A DNA stretch of 64,000 bases from SZUA-35 sp963781035 (lineage in GTDB: Bacteria > Actinomycetota > Acidimicrobiia > Acidimicrobiales > SZUA-35), in contig CAWAEN010000001.1 of the NCBI GenBank assembly GCA_963781035.1, positions 40,521-104,520 of the forward strand, read 5' to 3'. Below are positions 9,750 to 18,747 of this stretch, piece by piece. Positions within the stretch are counted from its first letter, which is position 1, and each line of letters starts with the position of its first letter. The translations under genes were made by a program, and so were the position numbers. The notes beneath the pieces are model-generated. The model was not told where the DNA came from, ran no database searches, and saw only the letters and a list, made by a program, of their open reading frames with translations.

Positions 9750-10469
9750 TCAACGGATGAGCAGCCGACCGCAATCGTCGCAGGTCACGACGGCATCGTC
9801 TGGCTGCTTCTTGATGAGATCGATGGCGACCGCCGAGAGCGTCATGTGGCAGCCATCGCATGTCGAGCCGATGAGGCGAGCAACGGCCACTCCACCGAAG
9901 TCGATCCGCAAACGGTCGTAGTGGGTCAGCAGCTCGCTCGGCACCGCACCGGCAGCGTCGGCCCGCTTCACCTCGGTGTCGGCCAGTTCGACTTCGAGCT
10001 CGGCCACCGCCACCGTGAGGGCGGTCTCGCGCTCTTCCCGCTCAGCGGCGAGTTGTTCACGTTCGGCCACACTCGGTGCCAGTTCCGCCTCGACGGCCTC
10101 GAGCGACTCCATGAACTCGAGTTCGTCGTCTTCGATCGCGGTCTTGCGGGCGAGCAGCATCTTGGCTTCGTCCTGGAGGGCGAGCAGGTCCTTGGTGCCG
10201 GTGACAGACCCGTCGTACAGCTTCGCATCGATCTGCGAGCGCTTGTCGTCGATCAGCGCGACCTCGTCGGCGAGCCGCTTCACGTCGCGTTGGAGATCGT
10301 GCCGCCGGCTCTCGATCTCGGCGACCGTCGCGGCGACAGCAGCGATCTTGGCCTCGATCGCGACGATCTCGTCCTTGATGGGGTGGTGTGCGATCCGATG
10401 ACGACGCTGGTCGATGGCTGTGTCGAGGTCCTGCACGACCAAGAGCTGTTCGTAGGCGGGAGCAGCCAT
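9750..10469 (-). CDS. C4-type zinc-ribbon coiled-coil protein
   Basis: A 239-residue protein with two parts. Residues about 15-175 are a long coiled coil (EIVAIEAKIAAVAATVAEIE, then many Glu/Lys heptads). The C-terminus has a zinc ribbon with four cysteines in two pairs (STCDGCHM and VTCDDCGRLL). This is the CT398/HP0958-like family, thought to bind nucleic acid or act as an adaptor. The start is ATG 10469, overlapping the PBP stop codon by one base (TGATG), so translation is coupled to the upstream PBP gene. Confidence 0.88.
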   Translation of the reverse strand: MAAPAYEQLLVVQDLDTAIDQRRHRIAHHPIKDEIVAIEAKIAAVAATVAEIESRRHDLQRDVKRLADEVALIDDKRSQIDAKLYDGSVTGTKDLLALQDEAKMLLARKTAIEDDELEFMESLEAVEAELAPSVAEREQLAAEREERETALTVAVAELEVELADTEVKRADAAGAVPSELLTHYDRLRIDFGGVAVARLIGSTCDGCHMTLSAVAIDLIKKQPDDAVVTCDDCGRLLIR

Positions 10470-12688
10470 CAGCCGTCGTCCGCCGGAGGGTCGTGGGCGG
10501 GGTCGGTGGCAGGCGGAGGCGGTGGCGGCGGAGCGCGTGGTGGCGGAGGCGTGGGCGGAGGAGTGGCCGGCGGCAGCGTCGTGACCGGCGCGGGGCACAC
10601 CCCGTCCTCGGGAACGGGTGTGCCGTCAGGGCACGGCAGAGTGGTGGTCGTGATCGGCACGTAGCAGTCCCCCACACCATCGCCATCGGAGTCGCGCAGC
10701 ACCGTACCCTCGTTGTCGACACCGATGTCGCTCGTCGAGCAGAAGTCGGTCTCGCCATCGACCTTCAGATAACGCCCGCCGCCGTAGCCATCGGGATCGG
10801 CGAAGTCACGGGCCTCGAGGAGCTCGTGGTAGGCAGTGTTGAATTGTCCCCACACCGCAGCCGGGACGGTCCCGCCGAAGATCGTGCCCCAGCCGGCAAC
10901 CCCCCGCATGGGGATCTTCTCGTCAGGGTGTCCCATCCAGACCGCCGTGGTGACGTATGGCGTGAAGCCGACGAACCAGGCATCTTCGGAGTTCTGAGCC
11001 GTTCCCGTCTTGCCGCCGGCGGCCATCCCGTTGGGCAGGCGGGCCCGCTGACCGGTACCACCACGCACGTTGCTCTCGAGCGTCTGGGTGATCATCCTGG
11101 CGGTCTGCACCGTGACCGCTCGTCGCCCATCCGGGCGGTGTTCGTAGATGACCTCACCGCTGCGGTCCTCGATTCGGTCGATGTACCAGGGCTTGTTGTA
11201 GATGCCGTCGTTGGCCAAGGCTGCATAGGCCGCCGCCTGTTCGATGACACGGACTTCCTTGGAACCGAGCGGAAGCGAGAGAACAGGGTCGAGCGGGGTG
11301 GTGATGCCCAGGCGACGGGCCACCTCGATCACGTTCTCGTTGCCGACCACCTGACCGAGCCGAACGAAGGAACAGTTGTTGGAGGCGCGGGTCGCGGCTG
11401 CAATCGTGATGCGGCGACCGCTGCCACCCTTGACCTCGTAGGGGTTGGGGTAACCGCCCGGATTGTCGAACCTGCACGGGCTGTCGCCCCGAACGGTGTC
11501 GCTCGGCGTGTAGCCGGCCTCGAACAGGGCGGCGAGTACGTAGGTCTTCATCGAGGAGCCCGGCTGCCGCAGACCGTCGACGGCGAGATTGAACTGTTCC
11601 GTCGTGAACTCATCGCCGCCGACCATCGCCAGTACCGCGCCTGTCTCGTTGTCGACCGTGGTCATGGCCAACGTGAAACCGCGAGAGTCGATCGGCAGGA
11701 GGTCGGCCTTGGCCTGCTCTGCCAGTGCCTGAGCGGCGGGATCGAAGGTGGTGTAGACCTGCAGGCCTCGCGAATAGATGGCGGCGATGCGCTCAGCGGG
11801 AGTGTCGCCGATCGGTATCGCCGGGTTCTCCTGCAGTTCCTTCTGCGCTTCGCGCTCGAAGTAGTCGGACGGCTTCGTGCTGAGCGGTGCGCTGCGCTCT
11901 TCGGGGAGCTCGGCGATCTTGATGCGCTCGCCATGGGCTTCGGTGATGAGTTCGAGCGACACGAGCCGATCGACCACGGTGACTCGCCGGTCTCGCGCCT
12001 GCTTCGGGTTGGTCACCGGATTGGTGCTGTTGGGGCTGCGGATGAGACCGGCGAGCAGAGCTGCTTCTTCCCAACCCATGTCCATCGGGTCCTCGAGACC
12101 GAAGTAGACCTCGGCTGCACCCTTCAATCCGTAGGCGCCCTGCCCGAAGTAGACGGTGTTGAGGTACCGCTCGAGAATCTCGTCTTTGGTGAACTGCTCT
12201 TCGAGCCGCAGGGCGTAGAACGCCTCGGTCTTCTTCCGGTCGAAGCTCTGGTCCGAGCTCAACAGCGCGTTCTTCACCAGCTGCTGCGTGATCGTCGAGC
12301 CGCCCTGCTCGATCCCGCCGGCGCTGATGTTCTGTGCCAGCGCCCGGAAGACGGCCCGGTAGTTCACGCCATCGTGCTCGTAGAAATCGTTGTCCTCCAT
12401 CGCAAGGATCGCCGAGATCACTTCCTGCGGCATCTCGTCCAACGTGATCGACTCGCGATTCTGCTCGCCGACCAGCAGCGTCATGAAGCTGCCATCGGCG
12501 GCGTACATCGTGGACCGCTGAGCGAGGACATCGAGCTCGAGTTCTGCCGACGTACTCTCTGTCGCGGTGACGACATCGCCGAGTTGCGGGATCACGGCCA
12601 GCGCGGCAGCAGAGGTGACCGAGGCAACGGCGATGAGAATCAACCCGAGCGAGGCGATGCGTTGGACGACCCTGAGCAGCGTGACCAC
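10469..12688 (-). CDS. Class A penicillin-binding protein (glycosyltransferase/transpeptidase)
   Basis: A 739-residue bifunctional cell-wall enzyme. An N-terminal membrane anchor (residues about 8-35) is followed by a GT51 transglycosylase domain with AMEDNDFYEHDGV (catalytic Glu) and GGSTITQQLVKN. The transpeptidase domain has the three active-site motifs: SxxK as GSSMKTY, SxN as ASNNCSF, and KTG as GGKTGTAQN. The last 80 residues are a proline-rich tail (runs of PPPP with Ala, Thr and Asp), probably disordered and exposed on the cell wall. The enzyme polymerises and cross-links peptidoglycan. It leads a run of overlapping genes with the zinc-ribbon protein. Calling it ponA-like is reasonable but the exact class is not settled. 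Confidence 0.95.
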   Translation of the reverse strand: MVTLLRVVQRIASLGLILIAVASVTSAAALAVIPQLGDVVTATESTSAELELDVLAQRSTMYAADGSFMTLLVGEQNRESITLDEMPQEVISAILAMEDNDFYEHDGVNYRAVFRALAQNISAGGIEQGGSTITQQLVKNALLSSDQSFDRKKTEAFYALRLEEQFTKDEILERYLNTVYFGQGAYGLKGAAEVYFGLEDPMDMGWEEAALLAGLIRSPNSTNPVTNPKQARDRRVTVVDRLVSLELITEAHGERIKIAELPEERSAPLSTKPSDYFEREAQKELQENPAIPIGDTPAERIAAIYSRGLQVYTTFDPAAQALAEQAKADLLPIDSRGFTLAMTTVDNETGAVLAMVGGDEFTTEQFNLAVDGLRQPGSSMKTYVLAALFEAGYTPSDTVRGDSPCRFDNPGGYPNPYEVKGGSGRRITIAAATRASNNCSFVRLGQVVGNENVIEVARRLGITTPLDPVLSLPLGSKEVRVIEQAAAYAALANDGIYNKPWYIDRIEDRSGEVIYEHRPDGRRAVTVQTARMITQTLESNVRGGTGQRARLPNGMAAGGKTGTAQNSEDAWFVGFTPYVTTAVWMGHPDEKIPMRGVAGWGTIFGGTVPAAVWGQFNTAYHELLEARDFADPDGYGGGRYLKVDGETDFCSTSDIGVDNEGTVLRDSDGDGVGDCYVPITTTTLPCPDGTPVPEDGVCPAPVTTLPPATPPPTPPPPRAPPPPPPPATDPAHDPPADDG

Positions 12689-12726
12689 AGCGGGCCAGGC
12701 TACTCAGATGAAGCGCAGAGCGGGTG

Positions 12727-13506
12727 TCAGGTGTTCGCTCTCGAGCGGAAGGGGTCGGCGCCGGCTGATGCGGCGGCAGCGAACGTGGCCTCCACGAGAC
12801 CCGCTGACGACATACGTCCCGTGACGGCGAGGCCGAACACGGTGCCCGAGTCACCATTGAGTACGACGATCGACACGTGATCATCGCCGACCCGGGTCGA
12901 ACCGGCGAAGCGAACGTCCATCGGCAGATCGCACAACTCGACCGCTGCCTGGGCGACCGCCCGGTCTTCGGAATCGGCCACCGAGGCGCCGTGGCGACGC
13001 GATGTGCCTTCGACCAGGCGGACATCAGCCAGGAACCGATCCTCCGAGGGTGTGATCAACACTCGCAACGATGTGGTCTCGGGGATGGACGAATCGATCT
13101 CGATGGCCCGGGCGGCGCTCCGAATCAAGCCGTCGAGCTGGGCCGGTTCTTCATCGTCGAAGGGACGGGTTCGTACCACGGCGGTGGAAATGACGGAGTC
13201 GCTGAGGTGATGGCGAGCGAGCAGCACGCTGTAGCCGCCGACGGTCGCAGACGAGATGTCGTTCGTCTGGTCGTTCAGAGCAGCCCAGAGCCGCCCGTTG
13301 ATCTCGAAGCCGATGGGATCGCTCGGTGACCAACTCGAGCTGAGTCGGGTCTGGAGCGGGTCGATCGATCCGTCGCTTCCCGAGCGGGCCATGAGCACAC
13401 CGTCAGCGTTGAATCCGTTGGCGATCGCATCGACGGCCAGTTCGGTCACGAGTCGTCGGATCTCGGGCGAGTTCCGACGACTCGCTGAGCCGAGTAGCTC
13501 GGACAC
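12727..13506 (-). CDS. Conserved hypothetical protein, possibly longer at the N-terminus
   Basis: A 259-residue soluble protein with no motif I can name. It alternates hydrophobic strands and helices (VTELAVDAIANGFNADGVLMA, YSVLLARHHLSDSVISTAVVRTRPF, SIVVLNGDSGTVFGLAVTG), somewhat like a GAF-type fold, but this is weak. The GTG at 13506 is probably not the real start: the same frame stays coding-like upstream (ASVAGLSGILGDAAGHEPS), and an ATG at 13678 in another frame begins MDANASTTRRNN. I infer an N-terminal extension of about 55 residues broken by an indel near 13570. It lies 39 bases downstream of nothing obvious and upstream of the PBP gene on the same strand. Confidence 0.5.
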   Translation of the reverse strand: MSELLGSASRRNSPEIRRLVTELAVDAIANGFNADGVLMARSGSDGSIDPLQTRLSSSWSPSDPIGFEINGRLWAALNDQTNDISSATVGGYSVLLARHHLSDSVISTAVVRTRPFDDEEPAQLDGLIRSAARAIEIDSSIPETTSLRVLITPSEDRFLADVRLVEGTSRRHGASVADSEDRAVAQAAVELCDLPMDVRFAGSTRVGDDHVSIVVLNGDSGTVFGLAVTGRMSSAGLVEATFAAAASAGADPFRSRANT

Positions 13507-13757
13507 CTCACGAGACGGTTCGTGACCCGCTGCATCGCCGAGAATGCCGCTGAGGCCCGCGACCGAGGCCGCTGTGCGACGACGATGACCGAGCGTCGGG
13601 TTCTGACTCGGCGCCGCGGGCGCCCGGCGAATCGGCAGTCACGTTGTTCCTCCGTGTGGTGGATGCGTTGGCATCCATTTCGATATCGCCCGACTCAGAC
13701 CGTAGCGGATGAGCGGGGCCGCCCGAATCGGCCTCGGGGCCTGAATGATGAGCAACC

Positions 13758-14513
13758 TCACCCGGTTGGACAGCCGGCGCCGGCGGGGGCCGACGCGGCG
13801 CTGCTGCCGCCCTCTATCTCTGCAGACTCGGCGCCGAGCTGACCGAGGAAGGATGCGATTTCGGTCGAAGGTACGGCGAGTGTGAGACCGGTCGAGCGAT
13901 CGAAGCCGCTGAGTATGCCGACAACGAACCCATCGAGATCGAACACGGGCCCGCCCGAGTATCCGCCACGGGTCTCCGCTTCGATCAGCAGGACCCGACC
14001 TTCGAAACCGTAGACATCGCCCGGTACCAGCCCGACCACCAACCCGTCCTGCACTTCGATGGCTCCCCCATCGGCGTGACCGGCGAGGACCACCGGATCT
14101 CCGGGTTCAGGCTCGGCCGAAGCCAGGGTGACGGCGACCGCAGGCGGGGCCGCAGCTGCGGCGAGATCGGTCGCGCTCGACACTCCGAGCATCGGGACGA
14201 TCGCCGGCTCGATCGGCTGATCCGCCTTGACCTCGAACGCGTGCTCGACGAGGTGTGCGTTGGTGACGAGCGTGTCGTCGACGACGAAACCACTGCCCAT
14301 CGTCAGGACGCCACAGGCGTTGGTGGCGATCCGAAGCGTCGCCTGCTGCGCCAGCGCCCTCAGCTCGAGCGGGGACGGGGACGAGGTGTCCGCAGCGGCC
14401 GATGACGTGCTGCTCGTGAACCGCAGCGTCAGCCCGAACGCGGCAAGGCAGGCGGCCAGCACACCAAGCGCGAAGGTCCACTCGTTCCGTGTTGCGTTGC
14501 CTCGCTCCCGCAT
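13758..14513 (-). CDS. Secreted or membrane-anchored trypsin-like serine protease
   Basis: A 251-residue protein with a membrane helix at residues about 11-30 (WTFALGVLAACLAAFGLTL) and a trypsin-like fold outside. The catalytic triad is visible: His in VTNAHLV, Asp in SATDLAAA and Ser in GGYSGGPVFD. The order and spacing fit the S1C/MarP-like proteases. There is no PDZ domain. The short Ala/Ser/Gly tail after the domain is probably flexible. Unlike MarP it has only one membrane helix. The partner substrate is unknown. Confidence 0.85.
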   Translation of the reverse strand: MRERGNATRNEWTFALGVLAACLAAFGLTLRFTSSTSSAAADTSSPSPLELRALAQQATLRIATNACGVLTMGSGFVVDDTLVTNAHLVEHAFEVKADQPIEPAIVPMLGVSSATDLAAAAAPPAVAVTLASAEPEPGDPVVLAGHADGGAIEVQDGLVVGLVPGDVYGFEGRVLLIEAETRGGYSGGPVFDLDGFVVGILSGFDRSTGLTLAVPSTEIASFLGQLGAESAEIEGGSSAASAPAGAGCPTG

Positions 14514-14562
14514 CGAGAGCGACCGTAGATCGAGCCTTTCGGCCCGACATCAGCAATCCGAC

Positions 14563-14982
14563 TCAGGTGCTCTTGTTCCACTCGGCAGCGAGCCGGGCGT
14601 CGTTGCGCAGACGGGCGATGCCGTCGTAGATCGCCGCTTCGAGCGCCGGGCTGATCCGGTGGAAGACGATGCCATACAGCACCATGCCGTCGTCGCTGAG
14701 CCGCATGTTGCGGACTTCGACGCGTCCCGCCTCGCCGCTGAGGCGAATGTCGACGCGGAGGCCGACGTGGATCGCTGTGCTCTCCGGAGCCCGAATGAGA
14801 GCCCCGGCAACCGAGAGATCGAGCAGGTCTGCGGTGACCGCCTTCTTCCGGTGTGGCATCCACCGACCGCCTTGGGGCGCGAGCCATTCGATGGTGACTC
14901 CGGTGACCCGATACCGGACGGAGATCCGCGGTAGGGAGTCAACCCTGGCAAAGGCCTCGGACTGGCGAACCATTTCCTTCAT
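14563..14982 (-). CDS. PilZ domain protein
   Basis: A 139-residue cytoplasmic protein. The motif TADLLDLSVAGALI matches the PilZ D-x-S-x-x-G signature that binds the guanine of c-di-GMP, and basic residues stand at the front (RISVRYRVTG, PHRKKAVTA) as in R-x-x-x-R. The C-terminal strand (GMVLYGIVFHRISPALEAAI) completes the barrel. Proteins of this type act as c-di-GMP receptors; the effector is unknown. It is transcribed leftward, away from the DUF6159-like gene. Confidence 0.75.
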   Translation of the reverse strand: MKEMVRQSEAFARVDSLPRISVRYRVTGVTIEWLAPQGGRWMPHRKKAVTADLLDLSVAGALIRAPESTAIHVGLRVDIRLSGEAGRVEVRNMRLSDDGMVLYGIVFHRISPALEAAIYDGIARLRNDARLAAEWNKST

Positions 14983-15039
14983 GCCACTGGTTATCGGACC
15001 TTGAGTCTCGGACTTGATGGGTTGCTCTACCCTGCCGGC

Positions 15040-15879
15040 ATGGGTCGTCTGCAGAGTTCGTTGGAGTTGTTCAAGGCGTCGTGGTCGGTGATTCGCCAGG
15101 ACCGCGAGCTGCTCGTGCTCCCTGTCATCTCCGCCGTTGCTGCGGCAGGCACGATCGCCTTGTTCGCACTACCGGTGCTGGCCACTGTCGATTTCGACGC
15201 GGTTGATGCCACTGGCAACAGCACGGTCGAGGCCAGCCCCATCACCGCTGCTCTCGTTGCCCTCGCCTATCTGGTGCTCGCGTTCATCACGGTCTTCTTC
15301 AATGCAGCGCTGGCTCACGCAGCCAACGAGCGCATGAGCGGCGGCGACCCGACGGTTGGGTCGTCCATCCGAGGGGCCGCATCGCGGGTCAATCGAATCC
15401 TGCCGTGGGCCATCGTCTCGGCCACCGTCAGCTTCATCATCAACCAGATCCAGCAACGAGGCGGAATGCTCGGTGGCATCCTCGGATTCCTCGGCGGCCT
15501 GGCCTGGTCAGCTGTCACCTTCCTCGTCCTGCCGATCCTCGTGATCGAGGATGTGGGCGTCACCGACGCGGTGAAACGTTCAACCGGACTGCTCAGGTCG
15601 GCGTGGGGCGAGGGCCTGGCCGGCCACATCGGTTTGGGCCTGATCAGCTTCATCGCCATGATCCCGCTGGCCATCGTCGGGCTGGTCGGCGTGTCGAGCG
15701 GGTCAGCGGCCGTCGCCGTCCCTCTGGTGGCCCTTGCCGTGATCGGCTTCATCGGGGTGATGATCGTGACCTCAGCCCTCTCGATCGTGTTCCAAACCGC
15801 CCTGTATCGCTTCGCCACCAATCAACCGACGGCGTCGTTCCAGCGAGACCTGATGCAGGACGCCTTCCGCATTCGGTGA
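15040..15879 (+). CDS. Polytopic membrane protein, DUF6159-like
   Basis: A 279-residue protein with about six hydrophobic segments (LLVLPVISAVAAAGTIALFALPVLA, ITAALVALAYLVLAFITVFF, LGGILGFLGGLAWSAVTFLVLPILVI, GHIGLGLISFIAMIPLAIVGLVG, AVPLVALAVIGFIGVMIVTSALSIVF). The cytoplasmic start (SLELFKASWSVIRQDRELL) and the motif FFNAALAHAANERMSG are recurrent in this uncharacterised family. ATG 15040 was chosen over TTG 15001 because homologues begin near the SWSVI helix. Function unknown. Confidence 0.75.
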   Translation: MGRLQSSLELFKASWSVIRQDRELLVLPVISAVAAAGTIALFALPVLATVDFDAVDATGNSTVEASPITAALVALAYLVLAFITVFFNAALAHAANERMSGGDPTVGSSIRGAASRVNRILPWAIVSATVSFIINQIQQRGGMLGGILGFLGGLAWSAVTFLVLPILVIEDVGVTDAVKRSTGLLRSAWGEGLAGHIGLGLISFIAMIPLAIVGLVGVSSGSAAVAVPLVALAVIGFIGVMIVTSALSIVFQTALYRFATNQPTASFQRDLMQDAFRIR

Positions 15880-15947
15880 GTTCAACGGCCGCAGGGCGTA
15901 GACAGCGATCGGGTGGCATCGGGAACCGACCTGCTCATCGGTCAGCG

Positions 15948-16665
15948 TCAGCCCGCTGCGGCATCGGCGGTGCTGTCGATGGGAGCGTCGATGATCTCGT
16001 CCTCGGGTGCGGCGGCGTCGTCAGCTTCGGCGTCGTCCGACCCCGACCGGCCCGATTCAGCCCGCCACTGGGCGATCTCGGCCCGGAGGGCGGCCGCCTC
16101 CGCGTCCGGATCATCGAATGCAACTGCGGTCGCAACGGCTGTGTCCGCTGGACGTGCGGGTTCGCTCTCGACGATGGCTTCGTCCTCGACGATCGCGGGT
16201 CCGGCATCGAAGACCTCGACCGATGGTGGCGCCAACGACCCCTCAGCAGACAGACCAGACGCAATGGTGACAGGTTCCGAAACCGGGACGGAGTCGGCGC
16301 CGCCGACCTCGGCAACCCTGACTTTGGAGAACAGGGCGAAGAAGCTGATGTCGAGCGGAGCCAGGGCCAGCACGAGTGATGTCAGTCGGTTGCTCTGAGG
16401 GGATCTCGACCTCGGACCACGACATGATGGCAACACCCGAGGGCTCGACATCGCAGCCAGGGGGCAGCAGCACGCTGACCGAGCCGAAGAGGGAGAAGAT
16501 GTTCATCGTCAGGTCCTCGTCGTCTTCGTCGACGAAGGACCGACTCAGATCGACTGCGCACCGGCCGAACACGGCGATCACCAGGGAGTCCTCCGCCAGC
16601 TTCCATCGCCCTGAGCGAACGGTACGGCCGAGGACCGCAATCACTTTCGATGTGTAGCTCGCCAT
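15948..16665 (-). CDS. LiaF-like C-terminal domain protein, frameshifted
   Basis: The front (residues 1-95 from ATG 16665) reads VIAVLGRTVRSGRWKLAEDSLVIAVFG and MNIFSLFGSVSVLLPPG, which is the beta-helical pattern of the LiaF/VraT C-terminal (cell-wall-active antibiotics response) domain. A shift near 16385 moves the frame, after which LVLALAPLDISFFALFSKVRV continues the domain and an Asp/Glu/Ala-rich tail of about 110 residues follows (ending DAPIDSTADAAAG). No DUF1707 domain precedes it. A role in envelope stress sensing is only an inference from the family. Confidence 0.5.
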
Positions 16666-16745
16666 CGCGAAAACCTGCTCTGAGTGGAGTCAAGGCAGCT
16701 TCGGAGGCCCCGGGACCGATATGAGCCGATACTGCGACGCGGCTC

Positions 16746-17657
16746 TCAGCCGAGAACCCGTCTCACTTCACCGCAGCACTCGATGGTCTCCAATGCCACG
16801 GCCTGATCCGAACTCATGTTGCGGACCATGACCTCCTCGACGCCTCGGGCTGCGAACCCTGCCAACTCTTCGGCGACGTCAGCGACGCCTCCGTAGACGA
16901 GTTGCTCACGCGGCATTCCCCGATAGCCGGTGTCGACCATGGCGTCACCCAGACGACGGGCGCGATCCCCGTCGGCGAGGACGATCACGTCCTTGCGAAC
17001 AATGATGCGTGCCGGACGGTCCTCCTCCACGCAGAATCGCTCGTAGTCGGCCTGCGAAGACGCCATCGAGTCCGGCGTCACCGACGGAGTCGTGTACCAG
17101 GCGTCGCCGAGCCTGGCGGCGCGACGCAGGGCGACGCCGACACCGCCACCCATCCACCACTCGACGCCGTGCGGTGGCAGTGGCGAGATGCGAGCAGCCG
17201 ACAATCCAAAGCGCTCGCTGTCGACGACTCGCCCGGCCAGGAGCGCCGAGATGACGCGAATGGACTCCTCGATGTCGCCACCCCGAGTCGCAAGCGAAGC
17301 TCCCATGGCATCGAACTGGACGCTCCCCCTTCCGATACCGGTCTGGATGATGAACGGGACGTCGCTCATGGTGGCCAGGGTCGCCACCTGTTCAGCCACG
17401 AGCACTGGATGCCACAGGGGCAGGAGAAACAGGCACCCGATGGGTCGGGTCGAATCCCATTCGGCCAGCAGCCGGCCGAGCATCGGAACGTTCTGGTAGT
17501 AGGGCGACGACATCGCATGGTGATCGCCCAACGAAAGCGAATCGAGCCCGGCCTCGTTGGCCGTCCGAGCCCGCTCGATCATGCTTCGGGCACCCGCTGC
17601 CGGGCCCGCCCCGTCCCCGTCAGGCCGGCTGGAGCTGAGCGAAATGCCGACACGCAT
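16746..17657 (-). CDS. LLM-class F420-dependent oxidoreductase
   Basis: A 303-residue protein with the TIM-barrel pattern of bacterial luciferase-like flavin/F420 enzymes: MRVGISLSSSRPDG at the start, the ARTANEAGLDSLSLGDHH segment that lines the cofactor, and GRGSVQFDAMG and EWWMGGGVGVALRRAARLGDAWY later. Coenzyme F420 is the usual cofactor in actinobacterial members; FMN cannot be excluded. Substrate unknown. ATG 17657 was chosen because the first strand begins there. It is divergent from the PPK2 gene, 66 bases apart. Confidence 0.82.
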   Translation of the reverse strand: MRVGISLSSSRPDGDGAGPAAGARSMIERARTANEAGLDSLSLGDHHAMSSPYYQNVPMLGRLLAEWDSTRPIGCLFLLPLWHPVLVAEQVATLATMSDVPFIIQTGIGRGSVQFDAMGASLATRGGDIEESIRVISALLAGRVVDSERFGLSAARISPLPPHGVEWWMGGGVGVALRRAARLGDAWYTTPSVTPDSMASSQADYERFCVEEDRPARIIVRKDVIVLADGDRARRLGDAMVDTGYRGMPREQLVYGGVADVAEELAGFAARGVEEVMVRNMSSDQAVALETIECCGEVRRVLG

Positions 17658-17723
17658 GAGGCGCAGCCTTCCACATCTCCCATGGGTCGTGACACCGAGC
17701 GTGTCGGAGTGCCACACTCGGGC

Positions 17724-18581
17724 ATGGCGAAGACCACCGAAGACGCAACCCTCCAACACCTTGCAGACTGGCCGACACCGGCCGGCGCCGAGCACTACCG
17801 ATCGGACGGGCGCCTGAAGAAGGCCTACTACGAGAAGCGACTGACCGAGCTGCAGGAAGAACTCGTCACGCTCCAGCACTGGATCCAGACCAAGGGACTC
17901 CGAGTGCTCGTGATCTTCGAGGGACGCGGATCGGCAGGCAAAGGCGGTGTGATCAAGCGGATCAGTGAACGGACGAGCCCACGGATCGTGCGGACCGAGG
18001 CCCTGCCCAAACCGACCGAACGCGAACAGACGCAGTGGTACTTCCAGCGGTACGTGCCCCTCTTGCCCTCCGGCGGCGAGATGATTCTCTTCGACCGGAG
18101 TTGGTACAACCGGTCCAACGTCGAGTGGGTGATGGGATTCTGCTCACCGGAGCAGCACCAGGAGTTCCTGCGCACCTGCCCCGAGTTCGAACGCATGCTG
18201 GTGCGCTCCGGGGTCATCATCGTGAAGTACTGGTTCTCGATCAGCTACGAGGAACAATCTCGCCGTTTCGCAGCGCGGAATCAGGAGCCCCTGAAGCGCT
18301 GGAAGCTCTCCGACATGGACCTCGAGGAGCACCGGCGCTACGTGCGCTATTCGATGGCAAAGGACACGACGTTCCAGCACACCGACATCAAGCAGGCTCC
18401 GTGGTTCGTCGTGCCTTCGGACGACAAGCGACGGGCGCGTCTCAACTGCATCAGCCATCTGCTCTCGGTGATTCCGTACGAGAACCTCGTCCCCGACCCG
18501 GTCAAGATCCCGAAGATGAAAGACGAGCCGTACATCCGCCCGCCGATCAGTGAGCAGACGCTGGTGCCGCTTCTCTACTGA
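17724..18581 (+). CDS. ppk2: Polyphosphate kinase 2 family protein
   Basis: A 285-residue one-domain PPK2, which transfers phosphate between polyphosphate and nucleotides. The Walker A loop reads FEGRGSAGKGG, with Gly where most homologues have Asp (EGRDAAGKGG). The Walker B region reads MILFDRSWYNRS, and the lid helix shows VKYWFSISYEEQSRRFAAR. The C-terminal PWFVVPSDDKRRARLN is also diagnostic. Class I (ADP or GDP to triphosphate) is likely from length, but direction of the reaction is not visible. Only a short gap separates it from the divergent LLM-class gene. Confidence 0.92.
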   Translation: MAKTTEDATLQHLADWPTPAGAEHYRSDGRLKKAYYEKRLTELQEELVTLQHWIQTKGLRVLVIFEGRGSAGKGGVIKRISERTSPRIVRTEALPKPTEREQTQWYFQRYVPLLPSGGEMILFDRSWYNRSNVEWVMGFCSPEQHQEFLRTCPEFERMLVRSGVIIVKYWFSISYEEQSRRFAARNQEPLKRWKLSDMDLEEHRRYVRYSMAKDTTFQHTDIKQAPWFVVPSDDKRRARLNCISHLLSVIPYENLVPDPVKIPKMKDEPYIRPPISEQTLVPLLY

Positions 18582-18622
18582 TCCATCGATGGGCCCGCTC
18601 GCTTCGAGACTTTTTCGCGATC

Positions 18623-18658
18623 GATGAGATATCCGTCGTGGATGAAATATCCGTTGTG
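18623..18658 (+). repeat. 18-bp tandem direct repeat upstream of the peroxiredoxin gene
   Basis: Two adjacent 18-base units, GATGAGATATCCGTCGTG and GATGAAATATCCGTTGTG, differ at two positions. They lie 90 bases before the peroxiredoxin start and 42 bases after the PPK2 stop. The spacing of about two helical turns would suit a tandem operator, but no regulator is named by the sequence. Chance or a short minisatellite is possible. Confidence 0.55.
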
Positions 18659-18747
18659 ATCAGGACGTTGATTCCTCATTGTCCGTACATTCACCCCGGT
18701 ACGTTCATGATGTCCGTCGAGCGACGGACCCGACAAAGGATTTCAAC

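Noticed and set aside
10388..12880. A long plus-strand open frame of 830 codons
   Set aside because: It is the mirror of the PBP gene, whose minus-strand frame has all catalytic motifs. High GC content makes such shadow frames common.
16902..17723. Plus-strand open frame running into ppk2
   Set aside because: The part before 17724 is antisense to the F420-type oxidoreductase gene; only the PPK2 part is coding.
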